A stretch of DNA of 64,000 nt from Bryum argenteum (GCA_037043015.1 CM073325.1:11015001-11079000); one strand, 5' to 3'; shown: positions 1-13,433, counted from the stretch's first letter. A program made the numbers and translations. Notes: generated from the letters alone by a model not told the origin.

Positions 1-48
1 CCCTAATAAAGACATTCTGGGTCCTACATGAGCGGCCCCTGAAGTCGA

Positions 49-250
49 CTACACTAAATTTGATAATTAGTGTTAGATTATTATAAGATTTGAAAATGCT
101 ATGAGTTTTTACTTTTGTTTGAAAAAATTTACCGAGAGCATTGATTCTGATCATACTATATAAGAACCCCCATCTTGGCCAATATATTGGGTAAAATTAT
201 TGAACAACAATAAAAACTTATGACATGTTTATGTAAATTAGTGTATCTAA
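49..250. mobile_element. MITE, diverged copy of the 223-bp element at 55167-55389
   Basis: The left end reads CTACACTAAATTTGATAATT, the same terminal inverted repeat as the element at 55167-55389. The interior also matches that element on the opposite strand, including a shared tract around CCCCCATCTTGGCC. The right terminal repeat is not intact; homology stops near 250. It is a non-autonomous DNA transposon relic with no coding capacity. Superfamily not determined. Confidence 0.6.
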
Positions 251-339
251 ATTATTGTAATTTTTGACATATTTTGAAGAATGTAATTATAAGTACCGTA
301 TATATACGTACATTTATGTCAAAGCCTAGGCTTGGAAGT

Positions 340-977
340 GGAGTTGGAAGCTTTTTGATCCAGATAACCTTGGCAATGATGTCTCTATGATGAAAATAGT
401 GAATAATTATTGAAGAGTTATTAATATCTCTAGACCTTTATTCAGTGCTAAATTTTGACTTTATTTTTGGGATGGATACTGATTAAAATCCAATTTTGGT
501 GGTTGAAACCACGACTCGATAAAATATAAGGTATGGGTTTGAGTGCTAGGGGTTTACTTTGGGACTCTTTTCCTTAAAATGTTTGGCAGTTTTCATCATT
601 GCAAGGCTACTATCTAAGCCAAGATATGTTTTCAATGGATTTTTTTTTAGTACAAGTTAGAGTGTCTCTTAGATGAAGTTGAACAATTTTTTAGTTGGTG
701 ATATTCTCATTGCAAGTTTATTGTTGGTAGGATTTTCAAATTAAGGTGAAAATGATGGTATTTTGTAATCTGTTTCGTGCACTAATACTGTAATATATCA
801 TGATCTGGCAATCTATGAGGTTCTAAAAGTCAATTTTTGGTCTACATAATTTACAACAAGTCTATTACAAGTTTGTACAGTTGAGATCTAAATAGCTTAT
901 AATCTCTATTTTCATTCATGATACATTTTTGTTGAAAATGAGTTATTGGCTAATAATACCTCAAGGACGTTTAAGGG
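340..977. repeat. Truncated, diverged copy of the 964-bp TTAA element (35372-36335)
   Basis: Scattered blocks match the interior of the element at 35372-36335, for example the tract around AAAATGTTTGGCAGTTTT. The copy ends with GGACGTTTAAGGG at 965-977, which corresponds to that element's right terminal repeat GGGCGTTTAGGGG. No left end is visible, so it is 5'-truncated or too diverged. No coding potential. Confidence 0.4.
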
Positions 978-2800
978 TTGATAATGTTTTGAAAATTAGA
1001 CTCTATATATCTCCTAAAGTATGAGGAATGTTGAGGCGTGAATGGCACCATTGGAAAGATACTGTGAATCTACCGTGGGGCTCGAGGTCCCATGTACAGT
1101 GGTACTTGATTAAGATCACCCTCACTAAGATCAATGTCTAGTTAAGACGTTGTCCCTGTCCCTTTATTATGCAAAGAGGCATTGTTTCGTTATGGTCAAA
1201 GCTTCGATAAGATCAACTTTTTGTTTGTCCGAAAATGTTTATCTAATCCAAGCACCATTGTATTCCCAACATCAACATCAAAATGATATTCCACCTCTTT
1301 ATAAGCTCTTTGAGATAAAAGTAACCATGGTTTTGAATGCATCTCAATGAGACTATTCTAAAAAAGCAATTTTATTTTCCTAAACCCTTCAAATAGTGAT
1401 GACGAGATGGCATATCAAATCAAAATATTTCTATGGGAACCCGGGGTTCCGCCAACATGTTCAGATAAAAACTCTACAATTTGCAAAAGATTTTAATTCC
1501 ACACTATTCCAATATAGTAAATCAAAGGTTGACCAAAGTCTAATCAACTTGTTTTGGCTTCACACACAATTTAAGGGTTTAATGTTGTTCAATTAGTTTA
1601 CTTACCAAGTTTTATCAAAATTGACCATACGGGGTCTTGAGAAATAAGCACTCAAAGCTCAAGTGTTGTAAAATCAACATTTTTATATCAAGCAAGCAAT
1701 CCTAATTGGGCTCTTTTAATAATTTAGGGAATTACAACCAATTTTTAAATTCATTGGGTTCTAAACAAATTTTCAAGTCATTATAAACACACTCTCACCA
1801 CACTCTATGAAGCAACACCTTTAAAGTTGTGGTAAATAGAAATAGGCTAAGAACTATGCATTACAACAAGATTGACGGTTGAGCAAAGAAGGATAGAATC
1901 TTTGAGCCTTTTCCTTAGTTTGTTATAAATACAAATGTTATACATTCAACCATAAGTGTACATGTAAGTTGTAATATCAATGATGGACTTACATCTCTAT
2001 GAAGGAACAGAATGCTTGTTCTACCCTATCCAAGTCTATAGTTTGTTGTAGTCAACAAGCATATCATCTTCCTGAAAGAACATCAAGAGAAAAACATACT
2101 TCGAGGTTCATAAACCCCACCTTAGTCCTTCTCTGCATTGAAGCTTTTTCGTGTTTAACAAATATGATTTAAATTGGAACATTGCTCGTTGTATTGCTAA
2201 ACTAAAATATTTTTGGAGTATCAATATGTACCATCTATCTAAAATGTGAAGAACCGCAATTCTGTAAAAATGATGTTATCTCGCTAAAATCACACATCTC
2301 TACTTTCCGGATGACAACCCAAAAAACACATGATATTACAAAATTCAAATGTGAAATTACAGAATATGAATGATACCATATAAATATAAGCGATTTTATA
2401 AAAAAAGTGTGATATTACAGAGTACACCATTCATATACCATTCATATACATGTATAAGCATACAAATACAAGTTTTGGTGTGACAAAATAGCACTTGGCA
2501 TGGTGCCATTTTTTACTTATTACGGAAAATTTGAGAATGAAGAGGGTTGTAGATAAATTTCACAAAATCACGCAAGTGACACATGCATGAGCCCCAATAG
2601 AAGCTCCCTCCCACAGAAGTGGCGATGGCGTATAAAAGCACCACACTAGTGACACTACCACTTCCCTCACTCCAGGAAAGCATGAATCTCACCATATCCT
2701 CCTCACACTTCAAACTCGCATGCTCCTCATGCTCCTCCACCAGCAACACATTCAAATACCACAAAATACAACTCTTCGTAAATTCAAAAGCAACGACCAA
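978..2800. other. AT-rich intergenic DNA, no gene seen
   Basis: Only short ORFs without coding character are present on either strand. No RNA gene or clear repeat was recognised. A TATA-like TATAAAAG at 2631-2638 lies 265 bases before the start codon at 2896 and is an alternative promoter candidate for the next gene. Confidence 0.5.
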
Positions 2801-2810
2801 TACAATTCGC

Positions 2811-2817
2811 TATATAA
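2811..2817 (+). promoter_or_regulatory. Candidate TATA box of the small unknown gene
   Basis: TATATAA lies 79 bases before the ATG at 2896. This spacing would give a short leader of about 50 bases. There is no transcript evidence, and a second TATA-like site lies at 2631. Confidence 0.35.
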
Positions 2818-2895
2818 CACAGTCTTCACCGCCCCTGGCCTTCGATCGATCAAGAGCGAGCCAGCCAGCCAGCCATGGTATGAGTGCTGAGCACG

Positions 2896-3620
2896 ATGTC
2901 TGAGACCGGGGTAGTAGGGGAGCCGGAGATAGAGTACACATTCCTCGGCATAGCAGTGACCACGAGCAGCAAGGGTGGCACTGGTACTGGTACGAGCCAG
3001 GCGGTGGTGGATGGGGAGAAGAAGAAGCGGTCTAGGAGGCGAACTGGAGCCATTGCCAGACGACTGATCAAGGGCGTCTTCAAGTTCCCCTCGTGCTGTC
3101 GACCCTCTGTCCATGACGATGACGATGATGATCCTTACACTGTTACCGAGTATAGTCACCACATTCCTTACGCTCCGAGGAAAGTGCCGGAGGCTGTGAA
3201 TCAGCTCGTTGCGTATCAGAAGCAACCTGAGGTGAGGAGCCAGCATCTTCCTCATGTTGCGAGGAAAGCCCCGAAGGATGAAAGTGGACAGCTCCAGCGC
3301 AAGGTAATGCATGCCTTGGACCATGTTCGATCAGTACGGAGTCTATAGATGGTGTGATATGCAGGGCTTTCTACAGATTATGACTTCATTCAGTTTGTTG
3401 AAAATTTTAGACGCATGTGCCATTTCAACTGAAAGTCATGTGAAGTGAGATTGCTCGTGCATCTCTTCAGGAGTTTCAACAGCTTGTTAACAACAGTTTC
3501 CTTCCTGTGCTCACTTCCTATTCTAGAACCTACCATAAGCCACATGGTCTAGAGAAGCTTTTCCTTCCTGTTCAAGAATCTATGGTCTTCGCCATAAGCT
3601 ACAACAATTTTCCATTCTAA
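2896..3620 (+). CDS. Small unknown protein, tentative two-exon model
   Basis: I do not recognise this protein. Exon 1 (2896-3303) is clearly richer in GC than its surroundings. It starts MSETGVVGEPEIEYTFLGI, carries a basic stretch (KKKRSRRRTGAIARR, roughly residues 41-55), a Cys pair and a run of six Asp. It ends at an AAG|GTAATG donor in phase 0. The best partner I see is exon 2 (3471-3620), after a CTCTTCAG acceptor, which stays open for 49 codons to TAA and gives 185 aa. Without splicing the frame stops at 3348. Another possible acceptor lies at 4004. The basic cluster could be a nuclear localisation signal, but that is a guess. There is no signal peptide or membrane segment. Exon 1 is moderately supported; exon 2 is weak. 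Confidence 0.4.
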
Positions 3621-6600
3621 TATGCTCACTTTCTTTCAGGATCTTAAGAGATTTATTGGCAACAAACGCTTACTGCGTTTTAGGATTTGAATTCGATGAT
3701 TCGTTGGCAATGGCAGGTAATCATCTACCCGCCTGGGTCTGGATCCACACTATCCATGCACGGACAATGGAAGATCGGCTTCGAATCTTCCAACAGGTCG
3801 GAATCATCCTTCACTCGAAAGACTTTGTATGTTAGGTACATGGTTGTATCACAATAACGGGTCACTCTAGGTTTGTAAATACAAGAAAAAGGGTGAGTAT
3901 TCAAAAACACGACCTATTGTTGTATGTTTTCATAAATCATAAACAACACTGGTAACGCCAAATAGGATGTTTCTCAAAAATAGATTTGCCTGATGATGGT
4001 GCAGGTGGGAGAGCCCATTACAAGCATGGTCGCTCTCAGGCGATGCATACCTGGGAGTTGGGGAACCTGGTTTACACTTTCAAAGACGCGAGGACGCAAT
4101 CGCTTACGCTCAACAATATGGCTGGTCATACAGGGTACACCCCTTCCGCCCTCTCTCCGAATATCATCATATAATCACATCATTAACCATCTTTGTTTCT
4201 CGGCAAAGTTAAAAAAGGAAATCAATGATCATTCTTAGGTGATACCAAGCATGGTTTCATATGGCCATGGTGGTCCCTCTGCAATAACTTGGTTCTTCAT
4301 TATCATCATTCACGAAGAAAGAAGAAAAATAATCCTGAATTTATCACATGTATCGCACTCTCTTGGTTGAAAACTCTCGACTGTTGAATATTGTATCTAT
4401 TTTCATGTGATATGGACGTTTATTTGTAGCTGAAAACAATCTTAAAGAGATGAAAAATGAGAATAAAGAAATGAGAAGCAATGAATGGTTATGTTGCTAC
4501 TTTTGTAGGTTGAGGGAGAGGTGGTGAAAAATAAGCGACAAAAGTCCATGGGGACATTCGGTTGGGTGGAACTCATGAGACCTGCTGTGAAGACTTGAAG
4601 TTAATAGACCGGGCTCCTTGTATCAACAATACCACCTACCCAACACGAAGTGTCGTCTTTCGTTTATTAGTTCTATCATATGTAAATTAGATTGATTTTC
4701 ATGGTTTTGAGAATCGATCACTTGGTTTAAGTGTAATTTTTACTTGTACTTTTATACAATGAGCAACTTCCAAGAGACTAAGTACATACTTTGGTCGTAT
4801 ATATACTGTGTAACTCAAAACTTCATGAAATAGAAAATAAGAAAAGTAAAATTTATGTTGCAATGAATTTTGATATGGGGTTGTGCATGGAGTTATAAAC
4901 CTAAACAATATAAGTTGTACTTACGTATTAGCAAATGACTCATAACCGATTAGGTGGTAGTTTATGCTACAAAGTGCTGTAGTTGATAACTCAAATTAGT
5001 TTATTGGTACATTTGAAAAGAAGAAAAGATAGTTGATTCTAGATTAAAGAATAAGGGACTGAGAGAAAATGAATTCATGCAAAAGGGCACCTCATATTGG
5101 CACATGGAATGATGTCAAATTAATAAAAATGATAACTAGACCTAGAATATCTCAAGAATTGTAATGTGATAAAGGATCATGCTACATAATTCTCACCGAG
5201 AAATGTAAAAGAGTTACACAACTTTTGTTTGTGGTTGAACTTGATGCATGTTTGTAATTGAGTAAATGTTATCAAACTTTATGGCACCTCTAAACAACAC
5301 ATGAAATGATGCCAAATCAAATAAACTCATAATTAGGCTTAGAAAATTTCAACAATGTGATGTGTTGAAGGATTTATGTCATAATTTTCACTTAGAAATG
5401 TAAAACAACCATGAAACTTGTGTTCTTGGCCGAATTTCATGTGTATCTGCAACGAGTAAAGAATAATGGAACCTTAAAATCATTGATGTGTTTTCCATGA
5501 GTTGATTAGGTTTTAGATATTTGGATCAATTTATCAAACATATGATAACAATACTTTACATGTGGGTTTTGTTTAAATTCTCAAAAAGTTAAGTTTAAGT
5601 GTCACTTGTCACATTTTGTATTTGTGCAAAACTATAGAGAAGATTTATCAATGGTAAGGTTTTCCTTTACATTGTCAATTGAATTGCTTACCAACAAAGA
5701 ACATGAGTTCTAGAATGACATGTACATTACTAATTGTATTCTTTGTATTATAACTTATTGAAGGTATATGTAAAATTGATTATCTAATTTTTTAGAAAAA
5801 TAAATTGAGTATAATAATCAATCAAACAAATTTTAACAAATACTATTCTATCGACATAAACAATGTTAATGACCACTCTTCAATATAGGTTTCTTTAGAA
5901 GTAGAGTTAATTTAGCAATCATAAATAATGTCAGTTATAATGATTGAACATATTTCGAGATACACTTTTCACCTACTGTGGATACAATTCATTCTCAAAA
6001 TGCATTTAGAAATGATAGTCGTACATTGAGTTGTGAACAAAAAGTCTTGATTTAGAGCTATGAAAAAAGCCATCAACAATCCTCAATTAAAGAATATCAT
6101 CTTGTTGATTGTGTTGAGTAGAAGTTACAATGACAAGGTAGAAAAGAATTCCAGATAAATACTACTTTTCAACGAGTCAACCCTAAAAGTCGTAAAATAT
6201 TCCTATTATTGAAGTATATATTACTAAATACAATGAGTGAGTATACAATTCGATACTCAACATCTTGGCTCCATCTAAAAAGTATATTCTATTCGAATAT
6301 TTTCACTTGAATTGGTCATTTCCTAATCGTGAGTTCTTTTTAAACCTTTACTTTGTAGTATCAGCATCAGATTCGTCGATCCACACGTTCTCCCAAAAGA
6401 ATCAAGTTGTTCTTATCACCTTAAACTGTCACTATCACATTAATAACTATATTCTTCATCCATCCATACTTTCCTTTGGTTCTTGTGCTGATTGACCCAC
6501 CTTTACCACACTGCAAATATCTACAGAAAATTAAACTTACAAACAAATCATACTAAAAAAAACAAAACCAACCGCCATATTTCACTGCACTTACAACACC

Positions 6601-6760
6601 AACCGCTTCACATTATTATTATTGAACGACCCAAAACAAGTACACAAAAAAGAAAACCCTTTTCAAAACCCCATATGTCTATGAAGGGGAACATGAAACC
6701 CTAATTTCTGTCACCTCCTATACAATACAAGAAAACCAAACGAAAAAGATGTAAGACACA
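3621..6760. other. AT-rich intergenic DNA
   Basis: No gene is supported. A GC-richer patch at 4000-4140 has two open frames but no confirmed gene. From 4200 to 6760 the DNA is strongly AT-rich, with a diverged tandem duplication at 5086-5479. Confidence 0.5.
5086..5479. repeat. Diverged tandem duplication, about 197-bp unit, two copies
   Basis: The blocks starting GGCACCTC at 5086 and 5283 align along their length. Shared landmarks include ATGAAATGATG-like, TTCTCACCGAGAAATGTAAAA-like and GAGTAAA tracts. Divergence is considerable, so the duplication is old. No coding capacity. Confidence 0.5.
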
Positions 6761-6830
6761 TAGGGTAACCTAGTGTACATGTACAAAAGCAAACCATAGC
6801 CATGGACCTAAAAAACAAAAGCTAGATGTA

Positions 6831-9592
6831 TCAGTTGCCATCCCAGCCACTGAATGCATTGAGATCCAAGCTTCCACCGGAGTGAGAGATGGCTCCGGGG
6901 CGGCCGCGGAACGGCAGCCGTGGAGGGGCAGACCTCTCAAACGTTGAGGAGCCATGGTATGTGCTCCCATCATGACCATTGTTGTTGATGTTGTTGATGG
7001 TACCTCCTTCTGAAAACCCCTCCCAAATCCCCCAGCATACCATAAGCCACCATACCGCGCACATTGTTGCAGAGTTTTTCCTTCAATTGATTTGCATATG
7101 GCTTCAGTGCCGGAACCCTGCAAGGCCGGCAGTGAGCTCGGAGGTCCCAGACAGTCCATGCATCGGAGTCATTGCAGTACTGCAAAGTCCCCTTGCCTAT
7201 GTTTCACATTAACTTAACCAACCTACGTATATTCTCACAAGTAATCAAGTAAGGATCCAATCTAAAAACATCACTGAAAGTGTGTTCACGCATAGAGCTT
7301 GCAGTAAATTTACATTAGTAAGAAAAGATGGTATTTCTATCGAGCTCAATGATTCATTTTCATCAAGCTTGGTTGAATGAGACATTCTTGATGGAAATAC
7401 AAGTGTCAGGTGAATACATGGACTACTACCACCACTCCTAGCTCAAATTGTAATAAAGCCCCATCATTCTAAACAATCTTGCTAACCCCCTAATGACAAG
7501 AGGAATCAGACCTTACGGTAGGAAGTTATTTCACCCTTTTCAAGGTTAATAGCCTCTTATCCTTCTTACGAACCCCACACTAAGATATCACATTGAAAAA
7601 GTCTGTGTTTTATATAAAATGTCAAAGTGCACCTATGTACATGAATTTATTGAACTTGACAACTGAAGTGTGCACTACTAGACATGGATGTCACATCAAA
7701 CGAGTCTACCGATGACAAAGTGTACCTTCTTCTAAATTGAAAACTTTGCGTACATTCTGTTTGCTGGAAAGATGACTTCAAGCAACAGCAGTTTTGTTAC
7801 ATTGCAACAAAGTAGGAATATCAGTGATGGTGCGTACCATTGAAGTCGTTACCATTGTTGGAGTTGTGGTGTTGTTCAGCGATGGGATGGACGGAGAGAT
7901 TGGTGAGGTAGTTCTTCTGGGACGGGGAGATTTGCTGGTGGAGCATATTATTATTGTTGCCGACGAGATTGTTGTCATGGCCGCCGTGTCCGTGTCCGTG
8001 ACCGTGGCCGTGACCATGACCAGCGTGGCCGTGATTGTGGTGATTGTTGCTGTTACTGTTACCATTGTTGGTGGTGAATAGCTCAGGAGGGTTCAAGCCT
8101 GGCAAGTGGAGGGAATCGAAGTTCGGGAGGTTCAAGGCCTGCGAGGGTTCACAGATGACCTTGGAGGCCAGCTCCGTGAGCTCCTGATGCGCCGCCTTGA
8201 GCACGGGCGACGCGGACGTGTGATCCGCCAGCGTCTCCTTGGCTTTCTCCAGGATGGACTGCAGGTACTTCCCCTGCGCCTCGATCCGCAGCTGCAAGTG
8301 CCTCTGCACCTCCAGTTGCTCCTGCAGCCTCTGCTGCACTTCCATTTGAAGCTGCCTTGCTTCACTGTTTCTTTGCATGCTGCACACACACATCATCCAT
8401 CCGTGCATTCACATCAGTACAGTACATTGAATTGTGCTATTTACTCTACAATCGCTAGGGTCTCCTCCTGCAACCCCAGGGACTCTCCGATTCTACAAGT
8501 ATTCCGAATCGAGGACACTCATTTGGTTCACCCTGGGGATCCACAAGGTTCAGGAGTAAAGTCCATGTCCTCAGCGACAGGGTGGACTACCGGGCGACTG
8601 TGTGGATCAGTGTGGTGCCCGGTTTACAAGTGTCCCTACTGATAACATAAGAATTGAATTGGGAGAGATGCACTGATAAGAGTAGGATTGGATGAGAGAG
8701 GTTTGTGACCGTACTCTTGAGGGTGTTGGGTGATGGCAAGTTTACTGTCAGATGCACCATGGCCGTTGCCCTTGTGGTGCGGAGACCCTGCAGAAACACA
8801 TATTCAGTAATCTGTGCAAGTTCAGAATCTATGATATTTTCGAAAGGGCGCGCACTCGTGCGTTACCGTCTTTGTTTGCTTCGTGGGCGTCTCGCTGCAG
8901 CTGCTTCCCAAGTCTGAATTTCTGCATCAGCGAGACCTTTCATTAGACGAGCTTGTATCAAGCAGAATTCAGTAACCACGCTAGACTGAAGACTGTAGTG
9001 CATGCCAACTTTGTAATTCAGTAATAGAATGAAGAGAGTGATCGATGTAAAGTACCTGCAGATGACTTTTCAAGTGATATAAGGTTAGACCTTTCACTCC
9101 CATCACCCGCATCACAGACTTGGGTGTCGCCTCTGGATATGTATAATTGCGAACGATTTAGAACGGTGTGCATGCACCGGCACACATTCAATGGACAAAC
9201 TGGAAAGTACCTAAGTGTGTAGACTACACTAAAGGTGAACAGCGACAAGTCATGAGATTTGAGTGGGACGGTTCTGCACTCATTGGTATCTAAGATTCCC
9301 CCAACCGCTTTCTCAACTGCATAATGCGGCACATGGTTGATTGATGGAATTATTTCAACGGATGATTGAAGCAGGTCTGAAACTTACTGTCGGCACCACC
9401 GAGTTGGTTCACAGCGTCCACGAAGCGTTCATGGAGCTCCGCAGTCCATCGAAGGCGCGGCTTCGGGTCCGTGGGGCTGAATTCGCCCGCCATGACGTGG
9501 GCGCCATACAACGAGGACCGGTCTTGGTACGACATGGTCTGCGGTCGGTGCGGAATCAATCCGGGACTGGTGTACTTCTTCATTTGATACAT
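6831..9592 (-). CDS. MYB-CC (GARP) transcription factor A, PHL/MYR-like, 376 aa
   Basis: Nuclear DNA-binding protein of the MYB-CC family, whose members (PHR1, PHL, APL, MYR) bind DNA as dimers; the target is not predictable. Coding exons on the minus strand: 9592-9388, 9132-9056, 8921-8867, 8787-8715, 8379-7838 and 7009-6831; all phases agree. The single MYB repeat spans about residues 45-98 (PKPRLRWTAELHERFVDAV, ending GLTLYHLKSHLQ). The coiled coil with the LHEQLE-type motif is at about 147-187 (RLQEQLEVQRHLQLRIEAQG). A Gly-His alternating run follows at about 250-271, and the C-terminus is SLDLNAFSGWDGN. I chose the ATG at 9592 because relatives also begin M-Y near the MYB repeat. The last junction (AATG|GTACGC to TTTTCAG|AAGG) is inferred; without it the protein stops at 7821. 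Paralogous to the gene at 31825. Confidence 0.88.
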
Positions 9593-10700
9593 GGCCAACC
9601 AAGTCGTAAAAACACTAAAACGCGCTTACAGTTACTATTGAGAGCTAAGAAGGAGAAAATCTGATCCTACTTCGTGATCCTACAGGATCATTAGCTTATT
9701 GATCTAAGAGATTACTTCGCCGAAGTGCATCACCGAAATGGGCGCTATTGTCGTCACCTCCTTCACAGCGATATCCTCAGTTCTCCCTTGCACCAACAAT
9801 CTCTGGAGTAAGGCGGTGACGAGCACGACGTCGACACTAGCACCATGACTACTCCTGTAATGTACCATAGGCTGCCACGACGGGACACCAGCACCCAAGC
9901 AGTATCGATCTGATCTAAGCTTTTAGAATCTATCTATCTTTCAAATCACTTGTCGACTTTCATATCGCATTGATCACAGACAGCGGTCGATCTCAGAACC
10001 CTTTCAGTGAATTCCGGCGAACTGCTTTGAAAGAAGACTGCCAGAGAAGTCGATGCTTATCATAAATTATAACAATTCCAGCAAGAGTCTGAACAAACCC
10101 TGAAGATCGATCGAACTGAATGGTTACTGAAGAACAGACAAACTGTAAGTTGCGCTGACTGCAAACCAAGGTAGTAAGTTGAATCGAATCCAATGACTGC
10201 TGAAGAAGGAAAACTGTAAGTTGCGGCGACTGCAAAAGAAGACTAGTAGGGTGAAGAGTTACTGTAACCAACTTGGAAAGCGTGGTTGCAATCTACAAAC
10301 ACAAAGTGAACTTGTTGCTGCAACTACACGGATGAATAGATCGATGGAACTGGGTGGGGCAAACAAGTGATGCTTCGAGGCAAGGGAATAATGGTTGACA
10401 AGGGAGAGGAGAGATAGCAGGAGCAGGAGGAGGCGGGCTGCTACAGGCGGGTCGTTAAACACGAGCGTGAATGATCGACGGTTGGGGTGAGGAGGCCAAG
10501 CCAAGCATATGGATCGATGCTTGCCAGGAAACAGGCAGTATGGACAAAGAAAGAGACAGCGGGACTTGGCAGATCCGAGGCTTGACAGATTCGATCGATC
10601 GCTATGGAAGGGAAGCTCGACGAAGGCGAAGCAACGAAGCGCGAAAAGCAAGCCAGACCCAGACGCGCAGCATTTTGCCTTGGCCGAGACGACGGACCCC
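9593..10700 (-). promoter_or_regulatory. Probable 5' leader and promoter region of MYB-CC A
   Basis: The DNA upstream of the ATG is GC-richer than normal intergenic sequence, especially 10400-10720, and has no coding frame of its own. Long leaders with an intron are common in this family, but I cannot place splice sites. Two imperfect direct repeats (around 10124-10180 and 10194-10250) share AACTGTAAGTTGCG and GACTGCAAA. No convincing TATA box is visible. Confidence 0.35.
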
Positions 10701-10719
10701 TCCTGCCAGAGCGGGCCAG

Positions 10720-13433
10720 GCTAGGATGGAAACTATATTTTTATGACCCGGTCATCTGCCCGGACGTACCGCTCTCTCCCTCTCTGCAAATTTCTAGATT
10801 TGTAAGAGAGTATCTGTAAGTTAGCACTGTTGTAAATCCTCATCAAATAATCGTGTATAAATTTTAGGCGAATTGGAAGACGAGGAGGAAGAAGGACTCC
10901 ATACCAATTTTGAGATTGGCATGAATAGAGTATTTGTTCGACAAAATATTTTTGTGTGAAATTAGGGTGGCTCACTTTAAGTATTTGGGTGCATTTCATC
11001 AAAATACATTTAGCAAAAAAACGCATTGCAACAAGAAGAGAAGAAGAACTTCATACTTGTTTCGAGGGGACCGGTGTTATTGTTCAGACTACTCTTGAAA
11101 GTTTATGCTGAGAGAGGTTGAGTATGGTAACACCTTATTTGTGAAATGTTATGGTTTATTCGAGAAACTTTGCTACTTAAAGAAGCTCACGAAGGAGGTT
11201 TAGGTGGCATAGGCGTAATGACGCAAGGTGCCTGATTCAATATGTTCCTTATATTGGATTGACATGATTTGATGAAAAGTAAGGAAATTTGATATTTGTA
11301 ATCTTTAGGTTTTTTGAACATATATTAGAAATGCTCCCCTGTGTCATCACGAACACTTCATTTTGTAAATTATTTTGAGCATTTAAAAAAAATAAAAAAA
11401 TAAAAAACAGTAGTATATGATGTTGACCATGTTTGACATTAGGTGTTCCTATGTATTTTGAAGTGCACCTGAGAATGCTATTTAGGGCTACTTATAGGAG
11501 GTTTACACGATATCCAATGGAAACAACTCAAAAGTATTTAAAAAGATACATAATCTGTACATATAAGGTGAAAACCCATTAACTTTAACGGAATTTTATC
11601 ACTGGTCAAAATCAAACAATCTACATTATTTGTTTACAAGTTGCTTCATTTGCCATGAAGGTACATTCAAAAAGTAGACAATAATAAGCAACCTCTTGTG
11701 GTAAAAGCATGCATCCGTTATGTGCCACAACAATATACTACTAATTAGTTCACTCAATGAACAGTAGACCATTCACTACCTAGTTCCTACTACGCCTAAA
11801 CTACAACACAAGTACATGATCTCCTCTCCGAAAACGAAACTCATCATATGAGCAAACAGCTAAAAATCAAATAAAAAAATAACATATTATAAAACATTCA
11901 TTGTCATCCTCCACAACCCAAGAATGTGTAAGACAAAAACCACCCGTGATACAACAATATAAGACAAGGCGCCTAGTAAGACATAGAAGTCATCGGGGAG
12001 ACCCCATAACTTGCAACGGTCAGCTGCCCGAGCGAGGACAATTACCGACCGGGCAGGGCAGCGCAGGGAAGAGTCCGGGTATCAATCAATATCCCGGGCA
12101 TCAAACAAGCTACCGGGGTATTATGGCGTGTGAGGTCATCGTTCCTGCAAGTCTGCATGAGCCGGAGTGGGTGCACAGAGTATTCTGGGCGAGAGAGGGA
12201 TTTTTAGAGTGGCAGTGAAAATGTTTAATTTGTCAGAGGCCCCCGCCGACCATGAAGCGCATGCACCCCCTGAATAATATAATATAATATTGTTTAATCA
12301 TCAATGACACTCACTGGCTTTTACTTACCACCAATGTTGTTTTTTGTTTGTGCACTCTCCTTGAATGGAGGGAAGCGAAAGCCCCCTGCCTGCCTCTCCT
12401 GCATGCTGCTGCTTTCTGCACTGCACTTCACTTGGAGCCGGAAAAAAACAGCATCTCTCTCTCCCCGCCCCCCCCCCTGCCATTCTGTGGGCACAGGAGT
12501 TTTGCAACAGTTTTGAACCTTTATAGTAAGGTGTTTCAATATTGGCTCAATCTACCTGGATGTTACCAGTTCAAGCAATGGGAAAATAAGTAGAAAGACA
12601 GGGCAAGTGGAATCATCATTTTTGGACACTTCTACAATGAGTTATGAAGTTGGAAATCAATAGGTGTTCCTGATATGGTAGCCTATGATGTTTGCAATGA
12701 GTACATGGTATTGTTGTATGGAGAGGCTATTATATACCTATGAGTGAAGATTAATAGAGCTTCATTGTGGGACGTGCTCCAATGTAAGGGCACTCTACTA
12801 TAATCTCAAGTAGTTGAAGCCCCATATCAGCCCCATGTCATTATTGAGGGTATTTTCCTTGGATGTTCATTGAAGCTAAGCTCCACACATAAGCATCCAA
12901 GGTTTGGTCAAACAAACACTTTATTCACAGTGACTTAGAAATAGGCTTGGAGTTCTTCTCGCCCATCAGAGTTCCTAGCAAGGAAGAGAAACTCCAACCT
13001 GTTTAGAGGTCACTGTGAATAGAGTGTTCGATCGATCTATCCTCCAAAAATTTATAGCACATGGCCCCAATTTTCCTTCTACCCCATCGAGAGCCGTTTG
13101 GGCGGGTGCTCTTGCAAGAGGCTTCTTTACGTTAAAGAGAGATCTAGTCAAATGATATGAGAGTGCATGAGTGACTTAGAAAAGATGATGATGGGGATAT
13201 TTCGATAAGGTCAGAGAGATTGTTATCAGGGGCAGCACAGCGTCACAGTAAGCAGCCTCTAACGCTTCATGAAATGATATGAATGATGTAGCTATCTTAC
13301 AGATGTATGGGCAATCACTGGCAACAAGTGAGCCACCTAGATTGTCCACAGTCTCTGTAGTACAAGCACTATCTAGCTAGCTATGAAATCCATGCAAAAA
13401 ACGGGCCACTCGTACACTTTGTACGCAGGCCCG

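Noticed and set aside
3986-4174. Overlapping frames after a GTGCAG acceptor as further exons of the small unknown gene
   Set aside because: Two frames are equally open and neither is clearly protein-like, so I preferred the nearer exon at 3471.
8106-8642. 178-codon plus-strand frame
   Set aside because: Antisense shadow of MYB-CC A exon 5; the minus strand carries the conserved coiled coil.
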